Assembly (NCBI GenBank): GCA_900546895.1
Contig: UREO01000073.1
Location: forward strand, 1 to 11,159
Reading direction: 5' to 3'
DNA: 11,159 bases
DNA from: an uncultured Oscillospiraceae bacterium
GTDB taxonomy: Bacteria > Bacillota > Clostridia > Oscillospirales > Acutalibacteraceae
The stretch's first letter is position 1. Each line of letters begins with the position of its first letter. Of this stretch, positions 1 through 6,201 are shown in pieces. Both the position numbers and the translations under genes were made by a program. Under the pieces are notes generated by a model. The model made no database searches and had not been told where the DNA came from. It was given only the letters and a program-made list of their open reading frames with translations.

Positions 1-247
1 CCCTTGCGTCGCTGCTTTTCTCCTTCACCTTCGCGGCCTCGTCCACCACCAGCATGGTGTGGTTCCAGACGTTCCCCTCCGGATGATGCTGCGGCGACTG
101 CTCGGCGTTTTTCAGGTCGTGCAGCATGGCAAAGGGAACCTCCCGCAAAGCGGCGGTTTTATCCAGCTCCTCAAAATACAGCGAAGGCTTTTCATCCGCA
201 AGCAGATGCTGTTCCATCGATTCAAATAAATTCTGTTTGATACTCAT
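1..247 (-). CDS. HD-domain protein, 5' part only (runs off window start)
   Basis: The reverse strand reads an open frame from ATG at 247 to base 1, giving the first 82 residues of a longer protein. A GGGGAAG ribosome binding site lies just upstream. Residues 52-70 contain PQHHPEGNVWNHTMLVVDE, which matches the opening of HD-superfamily phosphohydrolase domains of the kind seen in, or related to, the HD portion of CCA-adding tRNA nucleotidyltransferases. H63 in WNHT would be the first metal-ligand histidine; the HD doublet itself lies outside the window. The substrate cannot be told from this fragment. The gene begins 83 nt after ogt ends on the same strand with no terminator between them, so they are probably co-transcribed. 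The HD call is firm at family level, and the function is open. Confidence 0.8.
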   Translation of the reverse strand, partial: MSIKQNLFESMEQHLLADEKPSLYFEELDKTAALREVPFAMLHDLKNAEQSPQHHPEGNVWNHTMLVVDEAAKVKEKSSDAR

Positions 248-330
248 TTTCTTCCCCGAATTTTCCGGCGTTTTGTGTCATCCGTCTGCAGCCTGCCGTA
301 CGCACAAATCGGCCTGACAGGAAGCTTTCT

Positions 331-807
331 TCAGCGCGCCTGTTTTTCCAGATTCAGGAGCCGCACCTTGATGTCCATGCCCCCGCCGTACCCAACAAGC
401 GACCCGTCCGCGCCGATGACACGGTGACAGGGAATGATGACCGGAATCGGATTTCTGTTGTTCGCCATTCCCACCGCGCGGAATCCCTTCGGGCTGCCGG
501 CGCTTTCTGCAATTTCCTTATAGCTGCGGGTTTCTCCGTAAGGGATGCCGCACAGGCAGTTCCACACCTTGCGCTGGAACTCTGTACCGGAAGGAGACAG
601 CGCGACGGTAAATTCCGTTCTGCTTCCCGCCAAATATTCCCGCACCTCATTTGCCGCCTGTTTCAGCAGTTCCGTTTCCCTAACGGCAGCACCGTGGGGA
701 ACGGCGGCTCCCTCAAAACAAAGGTCGGTAATCCCCGTACCGTCTTCGGCAATCGCGATCCGCCCGATATCCGTATCATAATAAAATAAATTTTTCACCG
801 CGCCCAT
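331..807 (-). CDS. ogt: Methylated-DNA--protein-cysteine S-methyltransferase (Ogt/MGMT)
   Basis: Suicide repair enzyme that transfers the alkyl group from O6-alkylguanine (and O4-alkylthymine) in DNA to its own cysteine. The active-site motif IPCHRVIG is intact, with acceptor C127 (numbered from the ATG). It is preceded by the family signature RAVGMANNRNPIPV at 110-123, which holds the arginine finger and the helix-turn-helix recognition region. The N-terminal ribonuclease-H-like domain starts at LFYYDTDIG. The length of 155-158 aa is normal for single-domain Ogt. Start choice: the SD AGGAAGG (808-814) abuts the ATG at 807 with no spacing, but lies 9 nt before an in-frame GTG at 798, which gives a better start (VKNLFYYDTDIG). 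The true CDS may therefore be 331-798. No convincing promoter was found in the AT-rich sequence upstream. Confidence 0.95.
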   Translation of the reverse strand: MGAVKNLFYYDTDIGRIAIAEDGTGITDLCFEGAAVPHGAAVRETELLKQAANEVREYLAGSRTEFTVALSPSGTEFQRKVWNCLCGIPYGETRSYKEIAESAGSPKGFRAVGMANNRNPIPVIIPCHRVIGADGSLVGYGGGMDIKVRLLNLEKQAR

Positions 808-862
808 CCTTCCTATTATGACTGCCGTTCCTGAATTTATCCTTATTTTACATAATATTGCT

Positions 863-891
863 TTGATATAATTTCTATATAAAAATAAAAT
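863..891 (+). promoter_or_regulatory. Putative sigma-A promoter ahead of leader copy 1
   Basis: TTGATA (863-868), a 17-bp spacer and TAAAAT (886-891), each matching 5 of 6 consensus positions, in a very AT-rich stretch. An overlapping TATAAT at 867-872 is an alternative -10 but lacks a good -35. AT-rich DNA yields chance promoters, so confidence is moderate. The 15-nt gap from the -10 to the conserved leader resembles the spacing at the second copy (about 20 nt). Confidence 0.4.
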
Positions 892-906
892 TTATCTTAA
901 TTTTCT

Positions 907-955
907 TTCCGTTTGCGGGATAAAACGCGTTCCTGAATCAACTGAAAACGCTGTA
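907..955 (+). repeat. Conserved leader element, copy 1 (short form)
   Basis: The 5' block 907-926 (TTCCGTTTGCGGGATAAAAC) matches 6094-6113 at about 16 of 20 positions. The 3' block 935-955 (GAATCAACTG then AAAACGCTGTA) matches 6161-6181 at 19 of 21. The blocks are about 39 nt closer here because the GC-rich apical hairpin of copy 2 is missing. Likely pairing: UUUC-C-GUU with AACUGAAA as outer helix, and CGGGA with UCCUG as inner helix. It is followed by a strong ribosome binding site (AAGGAGG 967-973) and a 15-codon ORF. It could be a structured RNA leader or a decayed copy of one. On the opposite strand it lies just beyond the racemase stop, where GCGTT/AACGC could act as a weak terminator. 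Confidence 0.55.
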
Positions 956-979
956 TTTTTGCTGGGAAGGAGGAAAGAA

Positions 980-1027
980 ATGCGGCTGGAATTTAATGAT
1001 ACTCCTTCTGTACATAACGGGAATTAA
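980..1027 (+). CDS. Possible 15-aa ORF after leader copy 1
   Basis: ATG at 980 is preceded by AAGGAGG with a 6-nt gap, an excellent ribosome binding site. The frame MRLEFNDTPSVHNGN ends at TAA 1025-1027. It overlaps the 3' end of the racemase gene on the other strand, so translation or transcription here would be antisense to that gene. No homology is recognised. It may be a leader peptide, the remnant of a gene displaced by the racemase, or chance. It is reported because promoter, conserved leader and SD line up in the right order and spacing. Confidence 0.25.
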   Translation: MRLEFNDTPSVHNGN

Positions 1028-2048
1028 AGGCGCGCATAGCCGCAAAATATCCCAGTTTAAACTCAACGATATCACCGATCCGATAGGTGCGGCGGCTGTC
1101 GCTCACATCCAGGATCAAATGGTCCGAGCTGGCGCCGAGCAGGACCACCCCGGGGTCCAGCGGTTCCATGGTGCCGGTATCCACATCCTGGCGTCCGATT
1201 GCACAGATGGCCCTGGTACGCAGACCCCGATCGACGAAATCAGGCTTCTTCCCATAGGAATTTACGCCGATTTCTCCCCAGGGACGGGACGGCTTGTCCT
1301 TGATTTCTACGATTTCCGCCTGCAGGAGGAACACGTCCGAACAGGTATGGTCCAGATATTGGTAATGCGCCCGCTCCTTGCCAAAAAGCAGCGCTTCGCC
1401 CAGACGCAGGTTGTTGACCCCCCGCGGGATGCCGTTGTGCAGCATCAGGTCGATGGTCGCGGAATTTCCGCCGCTGACAATGCCGCTTCCCCCCGCAGCC
1501 ACCATCGCCCTGCTTAAAAGCTCCAGATGCTCCAGCTTTTCGGTATCCGGCTGTACAAAGGAAAAACAGGTAAGATTGGTTCCCACTCCATAAAGCAGGA
1601 GGGAATCCATTCGCAGGATTTCCTCCGCCGTGCGCATCAGCTGATGATCGTCCACATACCCTTCGCGGATATCCCCCATATCAGCCATCAATATAATTTT
1701 ATGTATCCTGTTCTGCTTTTTTGCTTCCTTCTGCAGGGCCCGCACGGTTTCCAGCTCCGAGTTGAGCGACACGTCGGCGTAGCGCACCACATCGGCCACT
1801 TCGCTCAACATTGGGATGCGGATCAGCCATTTTTCCGCTTTCAGCTGTTCCATGCGTTCCAGATTCTGGATACGGGCATCTCCCAGCATACGGATCCCCC
1901 CGTCCAGAAAGACCTGTGCCAAGCGCGGATCTCCGCCGAACATTTTGGTAACCGCCGTAATCCGGATATGATGCCGGCCGCAAAGCGCACGGACCACCCT
2001 GACATTTTCCAGCAGCTTTTTTGTGTCTACGGACACTTTCGGATACAT
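993..2048 (-). CDS. Alanine/ornithine-racemase-family PLP-dependent enzyme
   Basis: Fold-type III PLP enzyme (alanine racemase N-terminal TIM-barrel family). It is closest in look to the ornithine racemase / YhfX group rather than to Alr of the peptidoglycan pathway. The PLP lysine is K35 in ITAVTKMFGGD. Other family features are the barrel segment LMADMGDIREG, the glycine-rich phosphate-binding SGGNSATIDLM, and the C-terminal WGEIGVNSYGKKPDF. The family interconverts L- and D-amino acids; substrate here is not determinable. Start: a TTG at 2063 extends the frame, but GAGGGTG just downstream of it forms an SD for ATG at 2048, giving MYPKVSVD and 351 aa. It is divergent from the amino-acid transporter operon, so a shared substrate (for example ornithine or another diamino acid) is a reasonable inference. 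Confidence 0.88.
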   Translation of the reverse strand: MYPKVSVDTKKLLENVRVVRALCGRHHIRITAVTKMFGGDPRLAQVFLDGGIRMLGDARIQNLERMEQLKAEKWLIRIPMLSEVADVVRYADVSLNSELETVRALQKEAKKQNRIHKIILMADMGDIREGYVDDHQLMRTAEEILRMDSLLLYGVGTNLTCFSFVQPDTEKLEHLELLSRAMVAAGGSGIVSGGNSATIDLMLHNGIPRGVNNLRLGEALLFGKERAHYQYLDHTCSDVFLLQAEIVEIKDKPSRPWGEIGVNSYGKKPDFVDRGLRTRAICAIGRQDVDTGTMEPLDPGVVLLGASSDHLILDVSDSRRTYRIGDIVEFKLGYFAAMRAFNSRYVQKEYH

Positions 2049-2070
2049 ATTGCACACCCTCAAGCCTAAT

Positions 2071-2112
2071 AAAAAAAGGACGCCCGCGGATGATAAAACC
2101 CACAGCGCCCTT
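2071..2112 (-). terminator. Promoter-proximal intrinsic terminator in racemase leader
   Basis: On the minus strand AAGGGCGCTGTGG pairs with CCGCGGGCGTCCTT across a 10-nt loop: about 13 bp including G-U pairs and one bulged G. Seven U residues then an A/U run follow. The hairpin begins about 8 nt after the predicted start of transcription and lies between promoter and ribosome binding site, so as drawn most transcripts would stop at about 45-50 nt. Read-through or antitermination would be needed to express the racemase. Confidence 0.75.
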
Positions 2113-2125
2113 GCTATTATTATGA

Positions 2126-2154
2126 ATTATAAATCTTGATTCCTGCATTGTCAA
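2126..2154 (-). promoter_or_regulatory. Consensus sigma-A promoter for racemase gene
   Basis: On the minus strand TTGACA (2154-2149), a 17-nt spacer and TATAAT (2131-2126): a perfect match in both hexamers. The start of transcription is expected near 2119. An imperfect inverted repeat, TAGACAA/TTGTCCTA (2165-2184), lies just upstream of the -35 and could be a regulator site. Confidence 0.85.
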
Positions 2155-2164
2155 CCCGTTTTTC

Positions 2165-2294
2165 TAGACAATTCATTTGTCCTAAGAACGTTTTTGCAAT
2201 TTTTATTTTCAATCCTCCAATTATTATGTAAAAAGATTATAGCAAACGACAAGAAAACACGGATTGATTTTTGAAACTTAGGTGAGCTTGCATA
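2165..2294. other. Intergenic region between divergent promoters, with an inverted repeat
   Basis: This AT-rich stretch carries no credible ORF. Its one visible structure is TAGACAA-TTCAT-TTGTCCTA at 2165-2184, with GACAA/TTGTC arms. It sits upstream of the racemase -35 and about 110 nt upstream of the transporter -35, so it could be an activator or repressor site for one or both. I could not assign it to a regulator family. Confidence 0.35.
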
Positions 2295-2323
2295 TTGACG
2301 CGAACCGTTTCATCGGGTATAAT
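2295..2323 (+). promoter_or_regulatory. Strong sigma-A promoter for amino-acid ABC operon
   Basis: TTGACG (2295-2300), a 17-nt spacer and TATAAT (2318-2323). Transcription should begin near 2330. The next 46 nt contain an intrinsic terminator, so this promoter only drives the operon if that signal is bypassed. Confidence 0.85.
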
Positions 2324-2338
2324 GGTGGGCATACGAAC

Positions 2339-2376
2339 AAAGAGGTTCACTGCTTCGGCAGCGGCCTCTTTTTTTT
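2339..2376 (+). terminator. Promoter-proximal intrinsic terminator in ABC operon leader
   Basis: AAAGAGG pairs with CCTCTTT, then an internal loop, then CTGC-TTCG-GCAG with a stable UUCG tetraloop. A run of eight U follows (2369-2376). It starts about 9 nt after the predicted start of transcription and precedes the SD of the binding-protein gene by about 40 nt. The geometry mirrors that of the divergent racemase leader. Confidence 0.8.
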
Positions 2377-2426
2377 GTTTTACCGACATGAATTAAAAAG
2401 TATTTGATTGAGAGGATGGAAGGCTA

Positions 2427-3248
2427 ATGAAGAAGAAAATCATCGCGGGGATGCTGACGGGGGTACTGATGGCGGCCACTGTGTTCACGGGCTGCAGCTC
2501 CGGCACCGCGGCAAGTTCCGCCGCTCCCGCCGCATCAACGGACGCGGGCTCATCCGCTGCGTCGGCCGCCAGTTCAAAAGTATATCTGATTGCGTGCGAC
2601 GCAAAGTACGCTCCGTTCTCCTTTGAAGAAGACGGCAAATACAAGGGAATCGACGTGGAACTGCTGGACGCCATTGCGAAAGCGGAGGGCTTTCAGTATG
2701 AACTGAAGCCGATGGATTTCAGCGGCATCATCCCCGCGATCAAGGCCGGCCAGATCGACGGATCAATTGCCGGAATGAACATCACCGAAAAGAGAAAAGA
2801 ATCCGTTGACTTTTCCGACGGATATATTCAGGCGGGTTCCTCCATCGTTGTGAACAAGGACGACGACAGCATTAAGTCCCTGGATGATCTGAAAGGCAAA
2901 ACCGCCGCCGTTAAGAAGGGTACCACAGGCGCTTCGTTTGCCGAAGAAAACAAGGACAAATACGGCCTGAAGGTCAACGTTTACGACGACTCCCCCTCTA
3001 TGTTCCAAGCCGTGGAAAACAAAAACGCGGACTTTTTGGTGGAAGACTTCCCGGTTATTTCCTACTCCATCAAGATCAACGCCGGTTCCAAGCTGAAGGT
3101 AGCGGTCGAGTCCATCGGCGAGGCCCCGTACGACGCCTTTGCCGTAGATAAAGGAAAAAATCAGGACCTGCTGAAAATGTTCAACGAAGGCCTGAAAAAA
3201 GTAAAGGAAAACGGAACATACGACAAAATTGTCAACCAGTACTTATAA
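2427..3248 (+). CDS. Amino-acid ABC transporter substrate-binding lipoprotein
   Basis: Extracellular solute-binding protein (SBP_bac_3 family) that captures an amino acid and delivers it to the permease encoded next. A lipoprotein signal peptide (MKKKIIAGMLTGVLMAATVF then TGC) ends at lipidated C23, followed by a Ser/Ala-rich tether to about residue 50. The ligand fold begins at KVYLIACDAKYAPFSF. R123 in ITEKRKESVDFS is the position that usually holds the ligand alpha-carboxylate, and D207 in VEDFPVISYS the one that holds its amino group, so an alpha-amino acid is the likely ligand; side-chain specificity is unclear. The 273-aa length is typical. The SD GGAAGG is well placed before ATG 2427. 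First gene of the operon with permease, ATPase and M20 hydrolase. Confidence 0.93.
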   Translation: MKKKIIAGMLTGVLMAATVFTGCSSGTAASSAAPAASTDAGSSAASAASSKVYLIACDAKYAPFSFEEDGKYKGIDVELLDAIAKAEGFQYELKPMDFSGIIPAIKAGQIDGSIAGMNITEKRKESVDFSDGYIQAGSSIVVNKDDDSIKSLDDLKGKTAAVKKGTTGASFAEENKDKYGLKVNVYDDSPSMFQAVENKNADFLVEDFPVISYSIKINAGSKLKVAVESIGEAPYDAFAVDKGKNQDLLKMFNEGLKKVKENGTYDKIVNQYL

Positions 3249-3259
3249 AAGAGCAAAAC

Positions 3260-3297
3260 AAAGCGGTAGCCCGCGCTTGCGCGGGCCGCTGCGCTTT
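3260..3297 (+). other. GC-rich intercistronic hairpin after the binding-protein gene
   Basis: AGCG-gta-GCCCGCG pairs with CGCGGGC-CGCT across a short loop, and flanking AAAGCG/CGCTTT offers an alternative outer stem. Only four U follow. It probably protects the 3' end of the binding-protein message or partly terminates. Either would give more binding protein than membrane components, a common arrangement in such operons. Confidence 0.6.
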
Positions 3298-3327
3298 TCA
3301 CGGGGTAGATTATAGGAGGTATGGAGT

Positions 3328-3996
3328 TTGGATTTGTTTTTGAAGATATTTCAGGAATCGCTGCCCAGTCTTTTGAGCGGGCTGCGGGTTACCGTGATCA
3401 TGGCGATTTTATCTCTGTTTTTCGCGTCAATCGTCGGACTGATTATGTGCATTTTCAGCATCAGCAGATTTCGCTTGCTGAAAGCCATTTCCACTACATA
3501 TATTTACGTCATTCGCGGGATTCCGCTGATGATTCTCGGCCTGTTCCTGTATTTCGGCGTCGGCGCCGCGCTGCAGATTCGCTTTGACCCCATAGTCGCC
3601 GCCATTATTGCGCTGACCATCAACGCGGGCGCGTATATGGCGGAGATTTTCCGGGCGGGCATTCAGGCGATCGATTTCGGACAGATGGAAGCGGCCCGAA
3701 GCTTGGGTTTGAACTATTTCAAGGCGATGAAGCGGGTGATCCTGCCGCAGGCGGTAAAGATCATGATCCCTTCCATCATGAATCAATTTATTACCACCAT
3801 CAAGGATACTTCCATTCTTTCCGTCGTCAGTGTGAGGGAGCTCACCCTGAGCGGACAGATCATCATTGCGAACAACTACCGCCCGTTTGAGGTATACGCG
3901 ATCATAGCCCTCATGTATTTTGTCTTTATTACGATTCTGACCATGATTTCAAAACAGATGGAAAGGAAGCTGAGTTATGATCATCGAGGCGAATAA
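3328..3996 (+). CDS. Amino-acid ABC transporter permease (HisM/GlnP type)
   Basis: Integral membrane subunit of a polar amino-acid importer. Hydrophobic segments are visible at about residues 20-45, 55-80, 88-105 and 188-206. The cytoplasmic EAA loop that docks on the ATPase is intact at about 120-141 (MEAARSLGLNYF, then the conserved ILPQA). The family signature VIRGIPLMI is at 61-69. At 222 aa the length is typical for the His/Glu/Gln/Arg transporter family. The start is TTG at 3328: AGGAGG at 3314-3319 lies 8 nt upstream, whereas ATG 3321 is out of frame and too close. The 3' end overlaps the ATPase gene by 20 nt, implying translational coupling. A single permease gene suggests a homodimeric channel. 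Confidence 0.93.
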   Translation: MDLFLKIFQESLPSLLSGLRVTVIMAILSLFFASIVGLIMCIFSISRFRLLKAISTTYIYVIRGIPLMILGLFLYFGVGAALQIRFDPIVAAIIALTINAGAYMAEIFRAGIQAIDFGQMEAARSLGLNYFKAMKRVILPQAVKIMIPSIMNQFITTIKDTSILSVVSVRELTLSGQIIIANNYRPFEVYAIIALMYFVFITILTMISKQMERKLSYDHRGE

Positions 3997-4705
3997 AATC
4001 AAGAAAAGCTTTGGAAAGCTGCAGGTTTTACGCGACATTTCCCTGACCGTGGACGAAGGCGAGGTGCTCTGCATCATCGGCCCGTCCGGCTCCGGAAAAA
4101 GCACGCTGCTCCGCTGCCTGAACCGGCTGGAGGATATTCAGGACGGAAGCGTGGCCGTGCTGGGCGAGGACGTCACCCACACCAAAAACATCAACAGGCT
4201 GAGGGAGAACATCGGCATGGTTTTCCAGTCGTTCAACCTTTTCCCCAATTACACCGTGCTGGGAAATATGCTGCTTGCTCCGCTGGAGCTGAAAAAAATG
4301 AGCCGGAAGGAAGCCGAAGAGAAAGCTCTGGTTCTACTGAAAAAGGTCGGACTGGAGGATAAAAGGGACGTCTACCCCCAGACGCTTTCCGGCGGACAGA
4401 AGCAACGAGCGGCCATTGCCCGCGCGCTGCAGATGAACCCGAAAATCATGCTGTTTGACGAGCCGACCTCCGCGCTTGACCCGGAAATGGTCGATGAAGT
4501 GCTCAAGGTCATGAAGAACCTCGCACAGGAGGGCATGACCATGGTGATTGTAACCCATGAAATGAACTTCGCCCGCGACGTGGCCGACCGCGTAATCTTT
4601 ATGGACGGCGGCTACATTGTGGAACAGGGCACCGCAAAGGAAATCTTTACAGCGCCCAAGAACGATCGGTGCAGGGATTTCCTTGCCAAGGTGCTCAGCG
4701 CGTAG
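3977..4705 (+). CDS. Amino-acid ABC transporter ATP-binding protein (GlnQ/HisP type)
   Basis: Cytoplasmic ATPase that powers the importer. All nucleotide-binding motifs are intact: Walker A GPSGSGKST (35-43), Q-loop Q84 in MVFQSFNLFPNYTVLGN, signature LSGGQKQR (137-144), Walker B IMLFDEP (157-163) followed by the D-loop SALDP, and switch H194 in IVTHEM. The 242-aa length is standard for the polar amino-acid uptake family. The SD GGAAAGGAAG lies within the 3' end of the permease gene, and the 20-nt overlap points to coupled translation. No terminator follows, so transcription should continue into the M20 hydrolase gene 52 nt downstream. Confidence 0.95.
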   Translation: MIIEANKIKKSFGKLQVLRDISLTVDEGEVLCIIGPSGSGKSTLLRCLNRLEDIQDGSVAVLGEDVTHTKNINRLRENIGMVFQSFNLFPNYTVLGNMLLAPLELKKMSRKEAEEKALVLLKKVGLEDKRDVYPQTLSGGQKQRAAIARALQMNPKIMLFDEPTSALDPEMVDEVLKVMKNLAQEGMTMVIVTHEMNFARDVADRVIFMDGGYIVEQGTAKEIFTAPKNDRCRDFLAKVLSA

Positions 4706-4757
4706 CTTCCGATCCTTCATCAATAAAAAATGAGATAAGGGAAGGATATGAAAACCG

Positions 4758-5945
4758 ATGCTGACACAGGAGCAGAAGCAGGAAGTCACAGCATTGTGCC
4801 AAAGCCTGATCCGCGAAAAAAGCTACTCCGGCGAAGAAGCCTCCGCCGCGCAAGTGCTGAAAGCTTTTTTGAAAGCGAAGGGCTTTGACAGCGTTCGGAC
4901 GGATTCCTACGGCAATATCATCGGCTGTATGAAAGGAAACAGGCCCGGCAGGAAAATTCTGTTCGACGGGCATATCGACACCGTTGCGGTCACCGACCCT
5001 TCCGCGTGGGACAGCGACCCGTTCGGCGCGGAAATCCGCGACGGCAAAATATACGGACGCGGCGCGTCGGATATGAAGGGCGCGGTTGCCGCTATGGCAT
5101 GTGCGGTGAACAATTTTGCCCGGAGCAGCGGCAGAGATTTCGCGGGCGAGCTGTACATTGCCGGAGTCGTGCACGAGGAATGCTTTGAGGGAGTGGCCGC
5201 GCGCTCCGTCAGTTCCCTAGTCAAACCGGACTATGTGGTCATCGGGGAAGCCTCCGACTTAAACGTAAAAATCGGTCAGCGGGGCCGCGCAGAAATCAGG
5301 CTGGAAACCTTCGGTGTCCCCGCGCACTCCGCGAACCCGGAAAAGGGTGTAAACGCGGTTTACCGGATCTGCGGTCTGATCGACCGGATCCGCCGCCTTC
5401 CCCCGCCCGAGCAGAAGGTACTGGGGAAAGGGATTCTGGAGCTGACGGATATCAAGTCCACTCCCTACCCCGGTGCCTCGGTAGTGCCGGAATACTGCTG
5501 CGCGACTTACGACAGACGGCTTCTGGTTGGAGAAACGAGGGAAAGCGTGCTGGCTCCCCTGCAAGCCCTGCTGGAAAAGGAAATGGACAGGGACCCTGCC
5601 CTGAGGGCGCGGGTTTCCTACGCTCAAGGGCGGGAGGAATGCTATACCGGCGCGGAAATCAGCGGGGAACGCTTTTTCCCCGGCTGGCTGTTCGCGCGGG
5701 AGGAGCCCTTTGTTCAGAACGTTGTCGCGGAGCTTCGGCGCATGGGCTTTCAGCCGGAAATCACACAATATCAGTTCTGCACCAACGGCAGCCACTACGC
5801 CGGAGAAGCCGGAATCAAAACCATCGGTCTGGGGCCTTCGCTGGAATCGCTGGCCCATACCATCAACGAATCTATTGAAATCGATCAACTGCACAAAGCG
5901 GTGGAATGCTACACCGGCGCAATCAAAGCCCTGCTTTTAACTTAA
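4758..5945 (+). CDS. M20-family metallohydrolase, YgeY-like
   Basis: Predicted cytoplasmic zinc-dependent amidohydrolase/peptidase of the M20 (DapE/ArgE/CPG2) family. Metal ligands and catalytic residues are in place: H72 and D74 in FDGHIDTV, bridging D105 in GRGASDMKG, E140/E141 in VVHEEC (general base and ligand), E164 in IGEASD, and H367 in LAHTINES. H190 is the usual lid-domain residue. Signatures such as IYGRGASDMKGAVAAM and EASDLNVKIGQRGRAEI look most like the YgeY group (annotated as selenium-metabolism-linked hydrolase), but the substrate is unproven. Its length, 395 aa, fits. ATG 4758 follows AAGGGAAGGA by about 11 nt; ATG 4748 is in another frame. Placed last in the transporter operon, it probably acts on the imported compound, for example an acyl-amino acid or dipeptide. 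Confidence 0.85.
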   Translation: MLTQEQKQEVTALCQSLIREKSYSGEEASAAQVLKAFLKAKGFDSVRTDSYGNIIGCMKGNRPGRKILFDGHIDTVAVTDPSAWDSDPFGAEIRDGKIYGRGASDMKGAVAAMACAVNNFARSSGRDFAGELYIAGVVHEECFEGVAARSVSSLVKPDYVVIGEASDLNVKIGQRGRAEIRLETFGVPAHSANPEKGVNAVYRICGLIDRIRRLPPPEQKVLGKGILELTDIKSTPYPGASVVPEYCCATYDRRLLVGETRESVLAPLQALLEKEMDRDPALRARVSYAQGREECYTGAEISGERFFPGWLFAREEPFVQNVVAELRRMGFQPEITQYQFCTNGSHYAGEAGIKTIGLGPSLESLAHTINESIEIDQLHKAVECYTGAIKALLLT

Positions 5946-5961
5946 CAGATGGCCCCGAGGC

Positions 5962-6005
5962 AAACGAAACCACTCGAAAATTTCTTTCCGGGCGGTTTCG
6001 TTTTT
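5962..6005 (+). terminator. Terminator of the transporter/M20 operon
   Basis: AAACGAAACC (5962-5971) pairs perfectly with GGTTTCGTTT (5994-6003) and runs into five T (6001-6005). It begins 17 nt after the M20 stop codon. The 22-nt loop is longer than usual. Confidence 0.75.
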
Positions 6006-6044
6006 CTGCTCTCTGAGAGAGACCGGCCTGACATTCCTTTCCTA

Positions 6045-6073
6045 TTGGAGTACACAATATTTTGTGCTATACT
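6045..6073 (+). promoter_or_regulatory. Promoter of the small basic-protein gene, with spacer inverted repeat
   Basis: TTGGAG (6045-6050), a 17-nt spacer and TATACT (6068-6073). The spacer contains CACAA-TATT-TTGTG (6053-6066), an inverted repeat that could be a repressor site. Start of transcription is expected near 6080. Confidence 0.65.
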
Positions 6074-6090
6074 CTATACTATAGTGATTC

Positions 6091-6181
6091 CATTTCAGTT
6101 TGCGAGACAAAATAGGTTTCTCCCCCGCCTCCGGCGGGGGAGAAACCCAAACTTGTCGCAGAATCAACTGGAAATGCTGTA
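6091..6181 (+). ncRNA. Structured 5' leader RNA, copy 2 (long form)
   Basis: The region folds into one long, nested stem-loop. Outer helix CATTTC-AGTT with AACTG-G-AAATG (10 bp, one bulged G); middle helix GCGA-GACAA with TTGTC-GC; apical helix GGTTTCTCCCCCGCC with GGCGGGGGAGAAACC, a perfect 15 bp with a 3-nt loop (6115-6147). The 3' strand GAATCAACTG then GAAATGCTGTA is nearly identical to 935-955, while the apical hairpin is absent there. That is the pattern of an RNA with conserved core and variable tip. It lies between promoter and ribosome binding site of the small basic-protein gene. The GC-rich stem is not followed by U residues, so it is not a plain terminator. I do not recognise it as a known riboswitch class. 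A DNA repeat family is an alternative. Confidence 0.55.
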
Positions 6182-6201
6182 AAGAATAAGGGAGTGATTT
6201 T

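Noticed and set aside
2061..2063. TTG at 2063 as racemase start
   Set aside because: GAGGGTG immediately after it is the SD for ATG 2048, and the family N-terminus begins at MYPKVSVD.
2190..2230. CodY-like AATTTT-rich site near the divergent promoters
   Set aside because: The sequence is AT-rich but does not match the CodY palindrome well enough to support a call.
4748..4760. ATG at 4748 as start of the M20 hydrolase
   Set aside because: It is in a different frame from the hydrolase; ATG 4758 gives the conserved N-terminus with acceptable SD spacing.
6115..6147. Perfect 15-bp hairpin as an intrinsic terminator
   Set aside because: It is followed by CAAACTTGTC rather than a U-run and is nested inside further helices, so it fits a structured leader better.
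907..6181. Paired repeats as ends of a transposon or integrated element
   Set aside because: They are direct, imperfect, lack target-site duplications I can see, and no transposase or integrase lies between them; the leader-RNA reading explains them better.
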